Shown piece after piece: positions 37,095 to 45,538 of a stretch of 64,000 bases of DNA. The DNA comes from Cytobacillus pseudoceanisediminis (GTDB lineage Bacteria > Bacillota > Bacilli > Bacillales > Cytobacillaceae): the NCBI RefSeq assembly GCF_023516215.1, contig NZ_CP097350.1, positions 124,001-188,000 of the forward strand, read 5' to 3'. The position numbers and the translations under genes are program-made. The number at the start of each line of letters is the position of its first letter. Within the stretch, counting starts at the first letter, position 1. The notes under the pieces were generated by a model. That model was not told the origin of the DNA, searched no databases, and worked only from the letters and a program-made list of their open reading frames with translations.

Positions 37095-37632
37095 ATTGGT
37101 TTAATTAAAGTTATTTATTTTTTCAAAAGAGGGTATGACTCACATTAGTGTCCTGAAGTCATACTCTTTTTTTCGTAATAACGACTATGGTTACCACGAT
37201 ACTATTTATTGACCAATTCAGAAATTGTTGGGTGGTTTTATATAGTAGAGTTAAGTTCTGCTTGAGGTTAAAATTTAAAAACGCCTCATAGGTTATTAAA
37301 CAAGACCCCTCTAATTTCATTTTAAAAGTTATTTCAAGAAGGTAGTTTACTTTCGATCATACTGAAAAAATGTCATTTTTAGGTAAGTAGTGTGCTACTA
37401 CTTTTTTATTCTGAAATTCATTCAAACCATCAGAAAATTCATTCAGATTTTCTGGAATTTTCACCCTCACCTCAAAGAGAAAGATATGACTTGAAATAAA
37501 GTGATACAAGTATGATTTGCTGGCATTTCTCCAGCAATATTTGTTTTAATAAATTTAAGCATTACCTAGAAAGAATTTGTTGATAGGCGTAAGAATTGAA
37601 TCACAATTCAAATAGGAGGCAAATTTATACTT
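37095..37632. other. Intergenic region, 538 bases, no gene seen
   Basis: It holds the copA terminator (37126-37173) and a second small hairpin with T-run (AAGTAGT / ACTACTT, 37385-37409). No frame with a ribosome site was found. Confidence 0.5.
37126..37173 (+). terminator. Terminator after copA
   Basis: AAGAGGGTATGAC pairs with GTCATACTCTT (one G-T pair), followed by TTTTTT. Confidence 0.88.
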
Positions 37633-38139
37633 ATGGTTATAATTCGTGAGGCACTAGATACTGAACTAGAAATTATTCGTGAACGAAGAGTGCAAGCATA
37701 TGAAGAACATATAAACAGTATCCCCAAGGGCCACTGGGAAGCCCTTAAGACGGCTATATCCTCGGATGCTGATGAACAGCAAGGGGTTGAACTTTTAGTA
37801 GCTGAAATAAATGGAGAAATAGCTGGAAGTGTGGCTTTATTCCCTCCGAAGTCAGATGCGTATAAGGGGCTTGCCGATATGTTAGAATATCCAGAAATTA
37901 GAATGCTTGCAGTTAGCCCTGAATATAGAGGTAGAGGTATTGCAGAGGCTCTAGTAAGAGAGTGCATTCAGCGAGCAAAATCTAAAGGCTTTCCTTGTAT
38001 TGGTTTACATACTGCTGAGTTTATGAAATCAGCATTACTGATATATAAACGTATGGGTTTTGAAAGAATACCACAATTTGACTTTCAGCCAGCAAATGAC
38101 GGGATCATCGTGAAAGCATTTAACTTATCCATTAAATGA
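37633..38139 (+). CDS. GNAT family N-acetyltransferase
   Basis: The 168-residue protein has the GNAT core: EIRMLAVSPEYRGRGIAEALVREC (about 96-119), with the R/Q-x-x-G-x-G/A acetyl-CoA loop in YRGRGIA, then GLHTAEFM and IYKRMGFERIPQ near the end. It should transfer acetyl from acetyl-CoA to an amine; the acceptor is unknown. AGGAGG is 14 bases before ATG 37633, longer than usual. It is a single-gene unit. Confidence 0.88.
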   Translation: MVIIREALDTELEIIRERRVQAYEEHINSIPKGHWEALKTAISSDADEQQGVELLVAEINGEIAGSVALFPPKSDAYKGLADMLEYPEIRMLAVSPEYRGRGIAEALVRECIQRAKSKGFPCIGLHTAEFMKSALLIYKRMGFERIPQFDFQPANDGIIVKAFNLSIK

Positions 38140-38283
38140 GATGTATTATAAAACTCAGAGCAGGTATAAAATCATCTATATGACCTCATTTTATTTAAAG
38201 TTAATCGAACTCCATGGTTGATCTTAAGTAATGGATTTTCAGGTGTCTGTTATATTCATGCAAAAAGAACAAAGATAAAAATA

Positions 38284-38324
38284 AAAAAGGGTGCAGGCTG
38301 AATTTTCAGCTGCATCCTTTTTCT
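38284..38324 (+). terminator. Terminator after the GNAT gene
   Basis: AAAAAGGGTGCAG pairs with CTGCATCCTTTTT around an AATTTT-containing loop. Confidence 0.85.
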
Positions 38325-38445
38325 TAGCAAATTCTTCTGTGAATATAATGATGCAAACCTTCTAATATGGTTCAAGCGCACTACTAAATATAAACTTAAA
38401 AAACTAGCCAATAAAGTCTATTGAACTTTACAAATATTAGTAAAA

Positions 38446-38474
38446 GAAAAAAGGAGTAGCCACTCCTTTTTTTT
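38446..38474 (-). terminator. Bidirectional terminator
   Basis: AAAAGGAGT and ACTCCTTTT with a 4-base loop; A-run and T-run flank it. Confidence 0.75.
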
Positions 38475-38481
38475 CTGACTA

Positions 38482-38880
38482 TTAAAATAAGAGCTTCAAA
38501 AATGACCAGCTCATTAAAAAAAACGTGCCCCCGGAGGCTATTAATATAGTAGTTAACTTTCTTTTTTCCCTATTTTGAAGGAGTTTATATTCTTTATAAG
38601 TAATAAGGCCTTTTGCAAACTGTAGTCCTACTTCATCTACATTGACGGAATAAGGCCTTCCATCAGTATCTTCAAGCACGACCTTTGTAACTAAAGGCAA
38701 AGTTCCACCAGAAGATAAATTTAAATTACTTTGTATAGATAAATTTTCTTTAATTTTAATGCTCTCACCACTAGTAGTAGTTATACTGACTAGTTTGTAA
38801 ATAGAGTGTTCCCTAATTTCCTCACATATTTTAAGGGCTTGTAATTCAATAACATTATGAGTAAAGCACAAGTTCTTCAC
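38482..38880 (-). CDS. Hypothetical protein with C-terminal membrane helix
   Basis: The 132-residue protein has a soluble beta-rich part (about 1-105) and a single C-terminal helix (TTILIASGGTFFLMSWSFLKLLF), so it is probably tail-anchored. I recognise no family. GTG 38880 directly abuts GAAGGGG; TTG three codons on has better spacing. It is convergent with the GNAT gene and has its own terminator. Confidence 0.5.
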   Translation of the reverse strand: MKNLCFTHNVIELQALKICEEIREHSIYKLVSITTTSGESIKIKENLSIQSNLNLSSGGTLPLVTKVVLEDTDGRPYSVNVDEVGLQFAKGLITYKEYKLLQNREKRKLTTILIASGGTFFLMSWSFLKLLF

Positions 38881-39195
38881 CCCTTCTTTAAAACAACAGG
38901 AAAGTTAATTCCGAAATCTTAGATGTTTAACAAGGAAGACAATCGCATTAAAAGAGATTATGGTTTTTCTTTTCTCAATAATATGCAAGGTAAAAAGTAT
39001 TTGTGTATGCATAATTTATGCAAATATTTTAGGTATAAGTAAGATACAGAGAAATTAATCGGCTTGGAAAATTATATACTCTCCAAAAATCAAAAAATAG
39101 AACCACTCTGGTTAGTGTGTAGTAACTTGTAAATCACTCACGATCGAATGTACCACTTTAACTTTGAAGGACTAATAAGATTGGAGATATAATAA
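38881..39195. other. Intergenic region, 315 bases
   Basis: The only recognised element is a direct-repeat promoter at 39004-39039. Confidence 0.4.
39004..39039 (+). promoter_or_regulatory. 11-base direct-repeat promoter, target probably the small gene at 39196
   Basis: TGTATGCATAA and TTTATGCAAAT are adjacent, followed by eight bases and TATAAG. It fits the pattern of the other sites well. Confidence 0.55.
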
Positions 39196-39351
39196 ATGGT
39201 CTTTCTATCTTGGTTTATTCAACTCTTGATTATTCTGATTATAATTATTATAGAACAATTTGACAAGGAACAGCCTCTGTATTGCAATAAAGTAATTATT
39301 TTTTGCACTTGTTGCCGGAACAATAATACTATATATCGCATTTTAGCTTAA
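39196..39351 (+). CDS. Small hydrophobic protein, possibly frame-shifted
   Basis: ATG 39196 is preceded by TTGGAG. The first 20 residues (MVFLSWFIQLLIILIIIIIE) form a membrane helix, followed by a polar stretch. In the same frame the end is Cys-rich (IIFCTCCRNNN). In another frame it would be a second helix (FFALVAGTIILYIAF) ending at 39346, so a length error in the T6 run at 39299-39304 is possible. Unlike the other breaks, this would need one extra or two missing bases. No family is recognised. Confidence 0.4.
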   Translation: MVFLSWFIQLLIILIIIIIEQFDKEQPLYCNKVIIFCTCCRNNNTIYRILA

Positions 39352-39464
39352 TTGAGAAGAAAATAAGTGTTAAGTGTTTTCAATTCTTTAATACCCTTCT
39401 ATTATGTGCAAATACACAGATTTCTTGAAGACATGGTTTAAATTGAAATCCTATCCAAGCGGGT

Positions 39465-39761
39465 TAAAGCTGAAGAAACTGATGCAGTGATTGGTGAATT
39501 CATTCATCTATTGGCTCTGTTATGCACTGATATGGCAACGAACTAAAAAAATTTCTCGAAGATAAAAGGCTTGCTGCACGAAACGATTAACGAACGTCAA
39601 AAGCAAAGAGTAAAAAAGCGATCTATCATATACAGCACGTCACTAACTTCCACAGCTTAAAGGGTTGGATGGAGCGTTTTCAGGGTGTTGGAACATATTA
39701 TCTAGATCATTACCAAAACTGGTTTATTTGGGTTGAATTAGTAAATCACTCTTACCAATAG
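39465..39761 (+). pseudogene. Remnant of an IS1595-like transposase C-terminus
   Basis: One frame reads YHIQHVTNFHSLKGWMERFQGVGTYYLDHYQNWFIWVEL, split here by me into YHIQHVTNFHS, LKGWMERFQGV and YYLDHYQNWF. This is the conserved end of IS1595/ISXO2-type transposases (HxQHVNxxHSxLKxWM, then YLxxYLxWF). Upstream, another frame gives KGLLHETINERQKQRVKK, also from that family. Frame changes and loss of the N-terminus show decay. Confidence 0.7.
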
Positions 39762-39776
39762 ATAAACGCATGGAAC

Positions 39777-39811
39777 ATAGTTTGATTTCAACCTGCCAAA
39801 AATCAAACTAT
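39777..39811. repeat. Inverted repeat beside the transposase remnant
   Basis: TAGTTTGATTT and AAATCAAACTA are perfect 11-base arms around a 12-base loop, with no T-run. It may be a leftover IS structure or a processing hairpin. Confidence 0.5.
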
Positions 39812-39944
39812 CATACAGTTGAGATGTTAAGAAGTTGAACAGGCAGTTAGATAAAAAAACGCTCAGAGCCTTTTTTACTCTATGCGTCGTAAATTTAAAT
39901 AAAACGTTGCTCCATGAAAGCTAACATATTCGGAGGAAATAAAA

Positions 39945-40199
39945 TTAAGGCATAGAACTTGTAACAAAGTGTATCCCAACTGTAATTATACTTAGGAAAA
40001 CCATAAAATAGCACGATGACAACAATAGTTTTTTTATCAACAATTGCTCATTTATTCTTTTCTGGACAAAAAACCCAACCGCAACAACTATAAGCCATAA
40101 CACTACTCCTAGCAATGAGAATAAGTATCCAGAGTTCATTATCCAAAGAATTAAAATAGATGCGTGAAATAATAATAGAATCCCAGCAAATGCTTTCAA
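39945..40199 (-). CDS. Small three-helix membrane protein
   Basis: The 84-residue protein has three hydrophobic segments (about 2-25, 27-46 and 58-80) with the basic KRINEQLLIKK loop between the last two. I recognise no family. The start is TTG 40199 with GGGAGAG about seven bases upstream. It has no close partner gene. Confidence 0.5.
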   Translation of the reverse strand: MKAFAGILLLFHASILILWIMNSGYLFSLLGVVLWLIVVAVGFFVQKRINEQLLIKKLLLSSCYFMVFLSIITVGIHFVTSSMP

Positions 40200-40804
40200 A
40201 TTCTTCTCTCCCTTTCTCTATAAAGATGCAAATTCAATCTTCAATAATCCTGCTCTTTCGCTCAAGAAGTTCCTCATACATAATACCATAAAAAGTAAAA
40301 ACAACATTCTTTATGAAAAGAGCCTTCAAGAACAATAGTTATATACCTAAGCAGCCGATAAAGAAGTTGGGATAAAGAAAGAGGTTCTTCCTTATATTTT
40401 TAAACGTTTTTACAGAGGGATAGATCCAGGAACAGCAAAACAGGAGGAATTGGCATAAAGTTCTCCATCGAAATAGCACTAGTTAATGTAAACGCGGGAG
40501 AAATAAATATAAAAGTTAATATATGCTGGCAGCCACTCTGGCTGTTCTTATTTCCTATTAAAGGTAACCACTAACACGTTGTGCGGCTTGCCATTAATTA
40601 TTAAATAGATACTCTTAAAAATAGCCATTTGTATAGTCTATAGTATTTATCAAATAAAAATCCCAAAGCTATGCAGAAGAATAATTTAGTTTCTAGTGGG
40701 GAATAGATTTAAGGACAAAATTTTTTATAGAAACTGCTTTCATCACATTTTCTGCACATTTTTTAGGTATGATATTCTAAATTACTTAAGGAGGAGTTAT
40801 TTAA
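40200..40804. other. Intergenic region, 605 bases, no gene recognised
   Basis: It contains a small hairpin near 40533-40550 and the direct-repeat promoter of ydhK (40738-40773). No credible reading frame with a ribosome site was found. Confidence 0.45.
40738..40773 (+). promoter_or_regulatory. 11-base direct-repeat promoter of ydhK
   Basis: TTTCATCACAT (40738-40748) and TTTCTGCACAT (40749-40759) agree at nine of eleven bases. Eight bases later is TATGAT (40768-40773). This is the clearest of the nine sites. Confidence 0.75.
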
Positions 40805-41421
40805 ATGTTAAAAATGAAATTAAGGAATTCTATGTTATTTGCATTACTTACTGCTCTTTTATTACTTTTGGGAGCTTGTTCAAATGCAAATGATGAAAAC
40901 ACGGGAAACAATGAAGGCAACGAGAATACAGAAGAGAGCCAAGAGAATATGGATGAAGATATGGAAGGCATGGATCACAGTAATATGGATATGTCTGGAT
41001 CGGGCGAAGTTCCCGAAGGTTTAGAAGAAGCAGCTTCACCAACTTATGAAGTTGGAAGCAATGCGATTATTGAATCTGATCATATGCCAGGTATGAAAGG
41101 CGCTGAAGCAACTATTGTAGGGGCATACGATACTACTGTTTATACTATCTCTTATACTCCGACAACGGGGGAGAAAGAGTGGAGGATCATAAATGGGTCA
41201 TCCATGAAGAAATAGAAAACGCCGGTGAAGAACCTTTTGAACCTGGAGCAGAAGTTACTGTAAATGCAGAACATATGGAAGGCATGGACGGAGCAACTGC
41301 AGAAATTGATTCAGCTGAACAAACAACTGTTTACATGGTTGACTTTACTACGACAACTGACGGCAAAGAAGTGAAAAATCATAAATGGGTGACTGAAAGT
41401 GAGCTATCCCCAGCTGAATAG
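40805..41421 (+). CDS. ydhK: YdhK family (DUF1541) lipoprotein, frame broken by an apparent 1-base deletion
   Basis: Lipobox LLGAC (Cys25) and a very acidic, Met-containing linker with MEGMDHSNMDMSG precede two DUF1541 repeats. These have ESDHMPGMKGAEAT and NAEHMEGMDGATAE, each ending with HKW. The Met/His motifs suggest Cu(I) binding on the cell surface. The frame breaks in the G5 run at 41167-41171; one added G gives PTTGGERVEDHKWVIHEE, matching its paralogue at 16540. The restored length is about 205 residues. ATG 40805 follows GGAGGAG. Direct repeats upstream and the adjacent two-component genes suggest local control. Confidence 0.88.
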
Positions 41422-41448
41422 TTTGTAAGATAGAAGATCGATTAAAAA

Positions 41449-41487
41449 TAGAAAGTCGATTCCTTAGCGAAGGAATCGACTTTTGTT
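41449..41487. terminator. Terminator between convergent ydhK and response-regulator genes
   Basis: AAAGTCGATTCCTT pairs with AAGGAATCGACTTT around AGCG. Confidence 0.88.
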
Positions 41488-41532
41488 ATGATTGGGTTTG
41501 ATTTGAATGCTTAAGTTGAAATAGGCTGCGAA

Positions 41533-42209
41533 TTAATCCTTTCCTGTCCATTTATATCCCACACCCCAAACTGTCAGTAAATAATCATCCGCCGGAAATC
41601 CTGCCTTTCTCAGCTTTTCTCGTATGTTTCTAACATGAGAGTCAATTGTACGGTCTTCAATTGATACCCCAAATCCCCAAACCGATTCAATTAAGTGATC
41701 TCTAGAGAAAACCTTGTTTCTGTTACTTATAAGTAACTGTACCATCGCAAATTCTTTAGGTGTCAACAATACCTCTTTATCTTCATAATAAAGCTCATAG
41801 GAATCTGGTTTTAGTAAAAGACCTTTAAATGCGATGAACTCATCTTCTTTTGCAGTTCTTCTAAGTACTGCTTCAATCCTTGCTACAAGTTCTTCTTCAT
41901 CAAATGGTTTTAAAATATAATCATCTGCACCTAATTTTAACCCTTTAACAATATCAGGTTTCTCACTTCTCGCTGTGAGCATGATTATCGGGATATCCCT
42001 GACTTTTTTAATTCTTTGCATGCTTTCCAGCCATCCATTTCAGGCATCATCACATCTAATAATATTAGATCTGCGGGTTGTGATTCTATAAACCTGATTG
42101 CTTCTATTGCAGATGACTTTTTGACGCAATTATAACCTATTGGGGTTAAATACAGGGCAAGTAAATCCAGCATTCTAGATTCATCATCAACTAATAGTAT
42201 CGTTTTCAA
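41533..42209 (-). CDS. OmpR-family response regulator, frame broken by an apparent 1-base deletion
   Basis: The restored 225-residue protein has a receiver domain (DDES acidic pair, phospho-Asp in LILLDVMMPEMDG, MLTARSE, Lys in YILKPF) and a winged-helix DNA-binding domain (LTPKEFAMVQLL, RDHLIESVWG, TIDSHVRNIREKLR). The frame breaks in an A6 run (T's at 41995-42000 on the plus strand); one added A gives KELKKVRDIPIIML. I choose TTG 42209, which lies after AAAGGAGC and overlaps the kinase gene by 23 bases, suggesting coupled translation. OmpR-type regulators bind direct repeats spaced 10-11 bases, which is the pattern found at nine promoters here, including this operon's own. Confidence 0.9.
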
Positions 42210-43596
42210 TTTTATCTGCTCCTTTAAAGACAAGTTCAAATTCTGTTCCTTTTCCTTCCTTGCTTCTCACAGAAACAGTCCCCCCATGGGCTAGAACAAG
42301 CTCCTTTACAATGGCGAGCCCCAAACCTGTTCCTCCTAAAGATCTCGTTCTGGATTTATCTACACGATAAAAGCGGTTTAGAATATAAGGCAGATCTTCT
42401 TCGGGAATCCCTTTTCCATTATCTCGAACTTTAATATAGACATCCTTCTTTTTATTGTTTACAGATAGAATCGTTTTGGCCCCAGGTGGAGAGTATTTAA
42501 TAGCGTTATCCAGTAAATTAAAGATGATTTGCTCAAGCCTAGTAGGATCAGCGATAATAACCGCTTCTTTTGGACAAATTACATCCAATTCCATTTCTTT
42601 TTCTTGGAAAGCCGGAGAAAACTTTTGCTCTATTTTCAAAATAAAGTCTGTTAAGTCTATAGGTCTTTTCTGTATAACGAACGAATTTTTATCCATTTTC
42701 GCAAGATCAAAAAGATCCTTAATTAAATCAGAGAGACGATTTGCTTCTTCATGAATAATATTTAAATATTTATCTCGATCCTCAATAGATAAATTCCTTT
42801 TATGAACAATATCGGCATATCCCTTGATATAGGTGAGGGGTGTCCTGAGTTCATGAGAAATGCTCGCCAAAAAATCGTTTCGCTCTAGTTTTAAATAATG
42901 TAAATCGCTTGCAAGCCGAGAGATAGAATCGGCTAAATCCCCAAGTTCGTCATTCCTATTTTTGGGGAGAGAAACAGTAAAATCTCCTTTACTGATTTGA
43001 GAAGTAGCTTCCTTCATTTTTATTAAAGGTTTAGCAAGACCTTTTGAAAGAAAAATGATTACAGTTAAGGTTAAAAAGACAGCAAATATTCCTGTTAATA
43101 TAAAGTGTTTATTTAGTCTGTCAATCAGAGAGTGTATCGATTCTGTTTCTTGAAACATAAAAACCTTCGCGGTAATGTCGCCATCTATTTCGACAGGGCT
43201 AACCGTTGAGATAAACTTTCCCTCTTTCCAGTTACCGTCAACTACCTCTCCATCTCGTGGGATTACTGAGTCTGCACTATTAATATGGTCTTGAATATCG
43301 CTGCTTTTTGATGAGGAACCAAGTATTCGACCATTCATATCGGTAATAACGACATCCGTATTTGCCTCGGATTCCATTAAAGATACATGAGAGATTGTAT
43401 CTTGATCAAAATGCTTTTCGAGAATGTCCCTATGGGCGTTACCTCTAGCTTGTAAAGAAATAAACTCTTCTTCTATTCTTGAATCTACAAGGGCCGAGTG
43501 TAAGAAGAAAAACATAAAAATCTCAAGGCTAAAAATAATTAGAAAGAATACTATTCCAAGCTTTATTGAAAGCTTTTTTTCATTTATTTCACCCAT
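42187..43596 (-). CDS. Membrane histidine kinase
   Basis: The 469-residue sensor has a first helix (about 12-32), an extracytoplasmic domain (about 33-150), a second helix (about 160-182), HAMP, a HisKA domain with ISHELRTPLTYIKG (His near 247) and an ATPase domain (NLLDNAIKYSPPG, DNGKGIPEEDLPYIL, GGTGLGLAIVK). It phosphorylates the co-encoded OmpR-type regulator. The sensor domain shows no obvious Cys or His cluster, so direct copper binding cannot be claimed. ATG 43596 has a weak ribosome site. Its promoter at 43620-43655 carries the regulon repeats, which suggests autoregulation. Confidence 0.93.
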   Translation of the reverse strand: MGEINEKKLSIKLGIVFFLIIFSLEIFMFFFLHSALVDSRIEEEFISLQARGNAHRDILEKHFDQDTISHVSLMESEANTDVVITDMNGRILGSSSKSSDIQDHINSADSVIPRDGEVVDGNWKEGKFISTVSPVEIDGDITAKVFMFQETESIHSLIDRLNKHFILTGIFAVFLTLTVIIFLSKGLAKPLIKMKEATSQISKGDFTVSLPKNRNDELGDLADSISRLASDLHYLKLERNDFLASISHELRTPLTYIKGYADIVHKRNLSIEDRDKYLNIIHEEANRLSDLIKDLFDLAKMDKNSFVIQKRPIDLTDFILKIEQKFSPAFQEKEMELDVICPKEAVIIADPTRLEQIIFNLLDNAIKYSPPGAKTILSVNNKKKDVYIKVRDNGKGIPEEDLPYILNRFYRVDKSRTRSLGGTGLGLAIVKELVLAHGGTVSVRSKEGKGTEFELVFKGADKIENDTIS

Positions 43597-43619
43597 TTCC
43601 CAAGAAGCTGCTAATTTAT

Positions 43620-43655
43620 ATTATATTTCATGAATTTGAAGAAATTATGCAGAAT
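43620..43655 (-). promoter_or_regulatory. 11-base direct-repeat promoter of the kinase/regulator operon
   Basis: Read on the minus strand: ATTCTGCATAA, TTTCTTCAAAT, eight bases, TATAAT. The 22-base repeat part differs by a single base from the site before the resA-like gene. Confidence 0.75.
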
Positions 43656-44226
43656 AAGGTGATACTCTTTGGATATTATTACTTGTGACTATATCTGAAT
43701 TTACTTAAGTGATAAGTATTTCTTTAATACTGTATCAATAGTTCTTTTTTTGACGGCCTTGTATGCTTTAAAAAGGAAGGAAACATTATTCCTCTGAAGC
43801 AGCGTAATTATGGGTAGTTCCGATAGCGGTCAAGTTTATTCTTCCCACTAAAAAAACAAACCAAGTTGTCATCGGACCAAGCAACGGTTGGAGAATAGGA
43901 ATCTACGGATGAAGTCACAATTAGTTTGAGAATTTCCACCCTTAATACAATATATAAAGGCTTCACACCTATTTATTATAATAAGAGTGTAGCAATTAAA
44001 GAAAACTTATTTCTTTACAGGGAAATTGTAATGGTTGGAATATTCGCAGTTTAGCAAATCCATAATAGATATAGCAGAGTTTAGCTATCTACTAAACAAA
44101 TTATTTAGATAATTGATGAAGAAATGCATTTGCCGTCTTAAATGCGCTGCGGACATTATAAGTTGACCGTTTGGCTTAAGATTAAGGTATTCATGATTTA
44201 AAAGTCACTTGCATTCTATTAAACAT

Positions 44227-44272
44227 TAAATCCCAATTTCTCAATATAATAATGAGAAATTGGGATTTTTAT
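44227..44272 (-). terminator. Terminator after the ResA-like gene
   Basis: AAATCCCAATTTCTCA and its complement (44253-44268) form a long stem; a T-run follows on the plus side. Confidence 0.8.
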
Positions 44273-44299
44273 TAACCGACCTTTGGAGTCAGCGTTTTG

Positions 44300-44821
44300 T
44301 TATGGGGCAATTGAATTCATATAATCCCCTATATTTTCCTCAGTCAAAGTTCCAGTTAAGGTTTTAACAACATTCCCATCCTTATCAATTAAGATTGTAG
44401 TGGGTATTGGGCCAATGTTATATAATTCCGTTACAACACTTCCCCTGTCCATCAAGATTGGAAACGTCAAGTTATGTTTTTTTACGAAAGTCGAGACAGC
44501 TAAGTCACTTTCATCTATATTGACCGCGAGAATTTCTACACCTTTCTCTTTATATTGTTTATATTGATTCTCCATATATGGCATTTCTTTTTCACAAGGT
44601 TTACACCATGTGCCCCAAAAATTCAAAAATACCCCTTGTCCTTTTAAATCAGATAATCTTATTTGATCTCCGTCCAAGGTTTCTAAAGAAAAATCAGGAG
44701 CAGCTGTCCCTTCTTTTATTGAAACTTTATCTTTTGTCAAATTGGCGTAAAGAGTATAACCGACAGCACCAAAAAGCAACAACAAAATTACACAACGTAT
44801 GATCAATCTCTTAGTTTTCAT
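44300..44821 (-). CDS. ResA-like membrane-anchored thiol-disulfide reductase
   Basis: The 173-residue protein has a signal anchor (about 6-27) and a TlpA/ResA thioredoxin domain: APDFSLETLDG, LNFWGTWCKPCEKEMPYM with the active-site CKPC, and GPIPTTILIDKDG with the cis-Pro. ResA-type proteins reduce disulfides on the outer face, for example in apocytochrome c, drawing electrons from CcdA. ATG 44821 follows GAAGGAG; an upstream in-frame start lacks one. No cytochrome c genes are nearby, so another thiol client, perhaps a copper protein, is possible. The promoter has the regulon repeats. Confidence 0.88.
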   Translation of the reverse strand: MKTKRLIIRCVILLLLFGAVGYTLYANLTKDKVSIKEGTAAPDFSLETLDGDQIRLSDLKGQGVFLNFWGTWCKPCEKEMPYMENQYKQYKEKGVEILAVNIDESDLAVSTFVKKHNLTFPILMDRGSVVTELYNIGPIPTTILIDKDGNVVKTLTGTLTEENIGDYMNSIAP

Positions 44822-45167
44822 AAAAATCTCCTTCGTTGTTTCACTATAATTATAATGAAAATGGTTATTAGAATATTTGAGAAGCATATATGTAAAAAGG
44901 GCTTATAACTCTTGGTGGAAACCCAGTGGAGTTACATACTTTAAAAAATTTAATTTTCCTAATTCAATATATATATAGACACCCAAGAAGGTCCTCTTAT
45001 TTTAGCTATTATCTTAATTAATACCAAAAATAAAATGATGATACACGCAGTTAGAGCCAAAAAGGGCATGCTAATACAGCCAAACCGGTTAATTATTGGC
45101 AAACTGTAAAGTACCGCTTAGAGACATATTGGCACAAATGATGGTCCCTTCTAAACTTCTAATTTAA

Positions 45168-45203
45168 ATTATATGTCTTAAATTTGAAGAATTTATGCAG
45201 AAT
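45168..45203 (-). promoter_or_regulatory. 11-base direct-repeat promoter of the ResA-like gene
   Basis: Read on the minus strand: ATTCTGCATAA, ATTCTTCAAAT, eight bases, TATAAT. Confidence 0.75.
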
Positions 45204-45277
45204 ATGACAAAATTATTATTTTGCTCTAAATACCTTTTTATTTGTGTCTCTTTTAAATAATCCATATAAACGAAGTA

Positions 45278-45306
45278 TTGACAATTCGAATAAATTTACT
45301 TAATAT
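45278..45306 (+). promoter_or_regulatory. Sigma-A promoter of the opp-type operon
   Basis: TTGACA, 17 bases, TAATAT. The predicted start near 45313 gives a long leader. Confidence 0.7.
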
Positions 45307-45386
45307 TATGATTAATTATTATATTTTGAATATTATATATAATCAAATTCAATACTTATATAGTCTACAGTTATTAGTTGAAATTA

Positions 45387-45452
45387 AGGGGCTATATCGA
45401 ATCACTATGTGCATTTTGCATGGTTATTCGATATGCTTCCTTTTTTATATTT
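45387..45452 (+). terminator. Terminator-like hairpin in the opp leader (possible attenuator)
   Basis: ATATCGAAT pairs with ATTCGATAT, with extra AAGG / CCTT pairing outside and TGCA / TGCA inside, followed by TTTTTT. It lies between the promoter and the first gene. Confidence 0.6.
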
Positions 45453-45538
45453 AAGTAGGTTTCGGAGGTGATAAGGAGTAAATTCTCAAGTAACTTAGCG
45501 TTTTCGTAAATTAAAAACGAATAATGGGGGGATATTTG

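Larger units (their letters stand above)
38140..38481. other. Intergenic region, 342 bases, no gene seen
   Basis: It holds the GNAT terminator at 38284-38324 and the terminator of the minus-strand gene at 38446-38474. The rest shows no coding sign. Confidence 0.5.
43597..44299. other. Intergenic region, 703 bases, no gene recognised
   Basis: It contains the kinase promoter (43620-43655) and a terminator (44227-44272). Short open stretches on the minus strand near 43780-43960 do not match any family I know and lack starts. Confidence 0.4.
44822..45538. other. Intergenic region with two divergent promoters and a leader hairpin
   Basis: It holds the resA-like promoter (minus, 45168-45203), a sigma-A promoter (plus, 45278-45306) and a terminator-like hairpin (45387-45452) within a leader of about 225 bases before oppA-like. 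No gene was seen. Confidence 0.5.

Noticed and set aside
43780..43960. Minus-strand open stretches as a small gene
   Set aside because: Several frames are equally open, none has a start with ribosome site, and no family is recognised.
45313..45538. T-box or other known riboswitch in the opp leader
   Set aside because: No T-box consensus or other recognisable riboswitch core was found; only the hairpin is supported.
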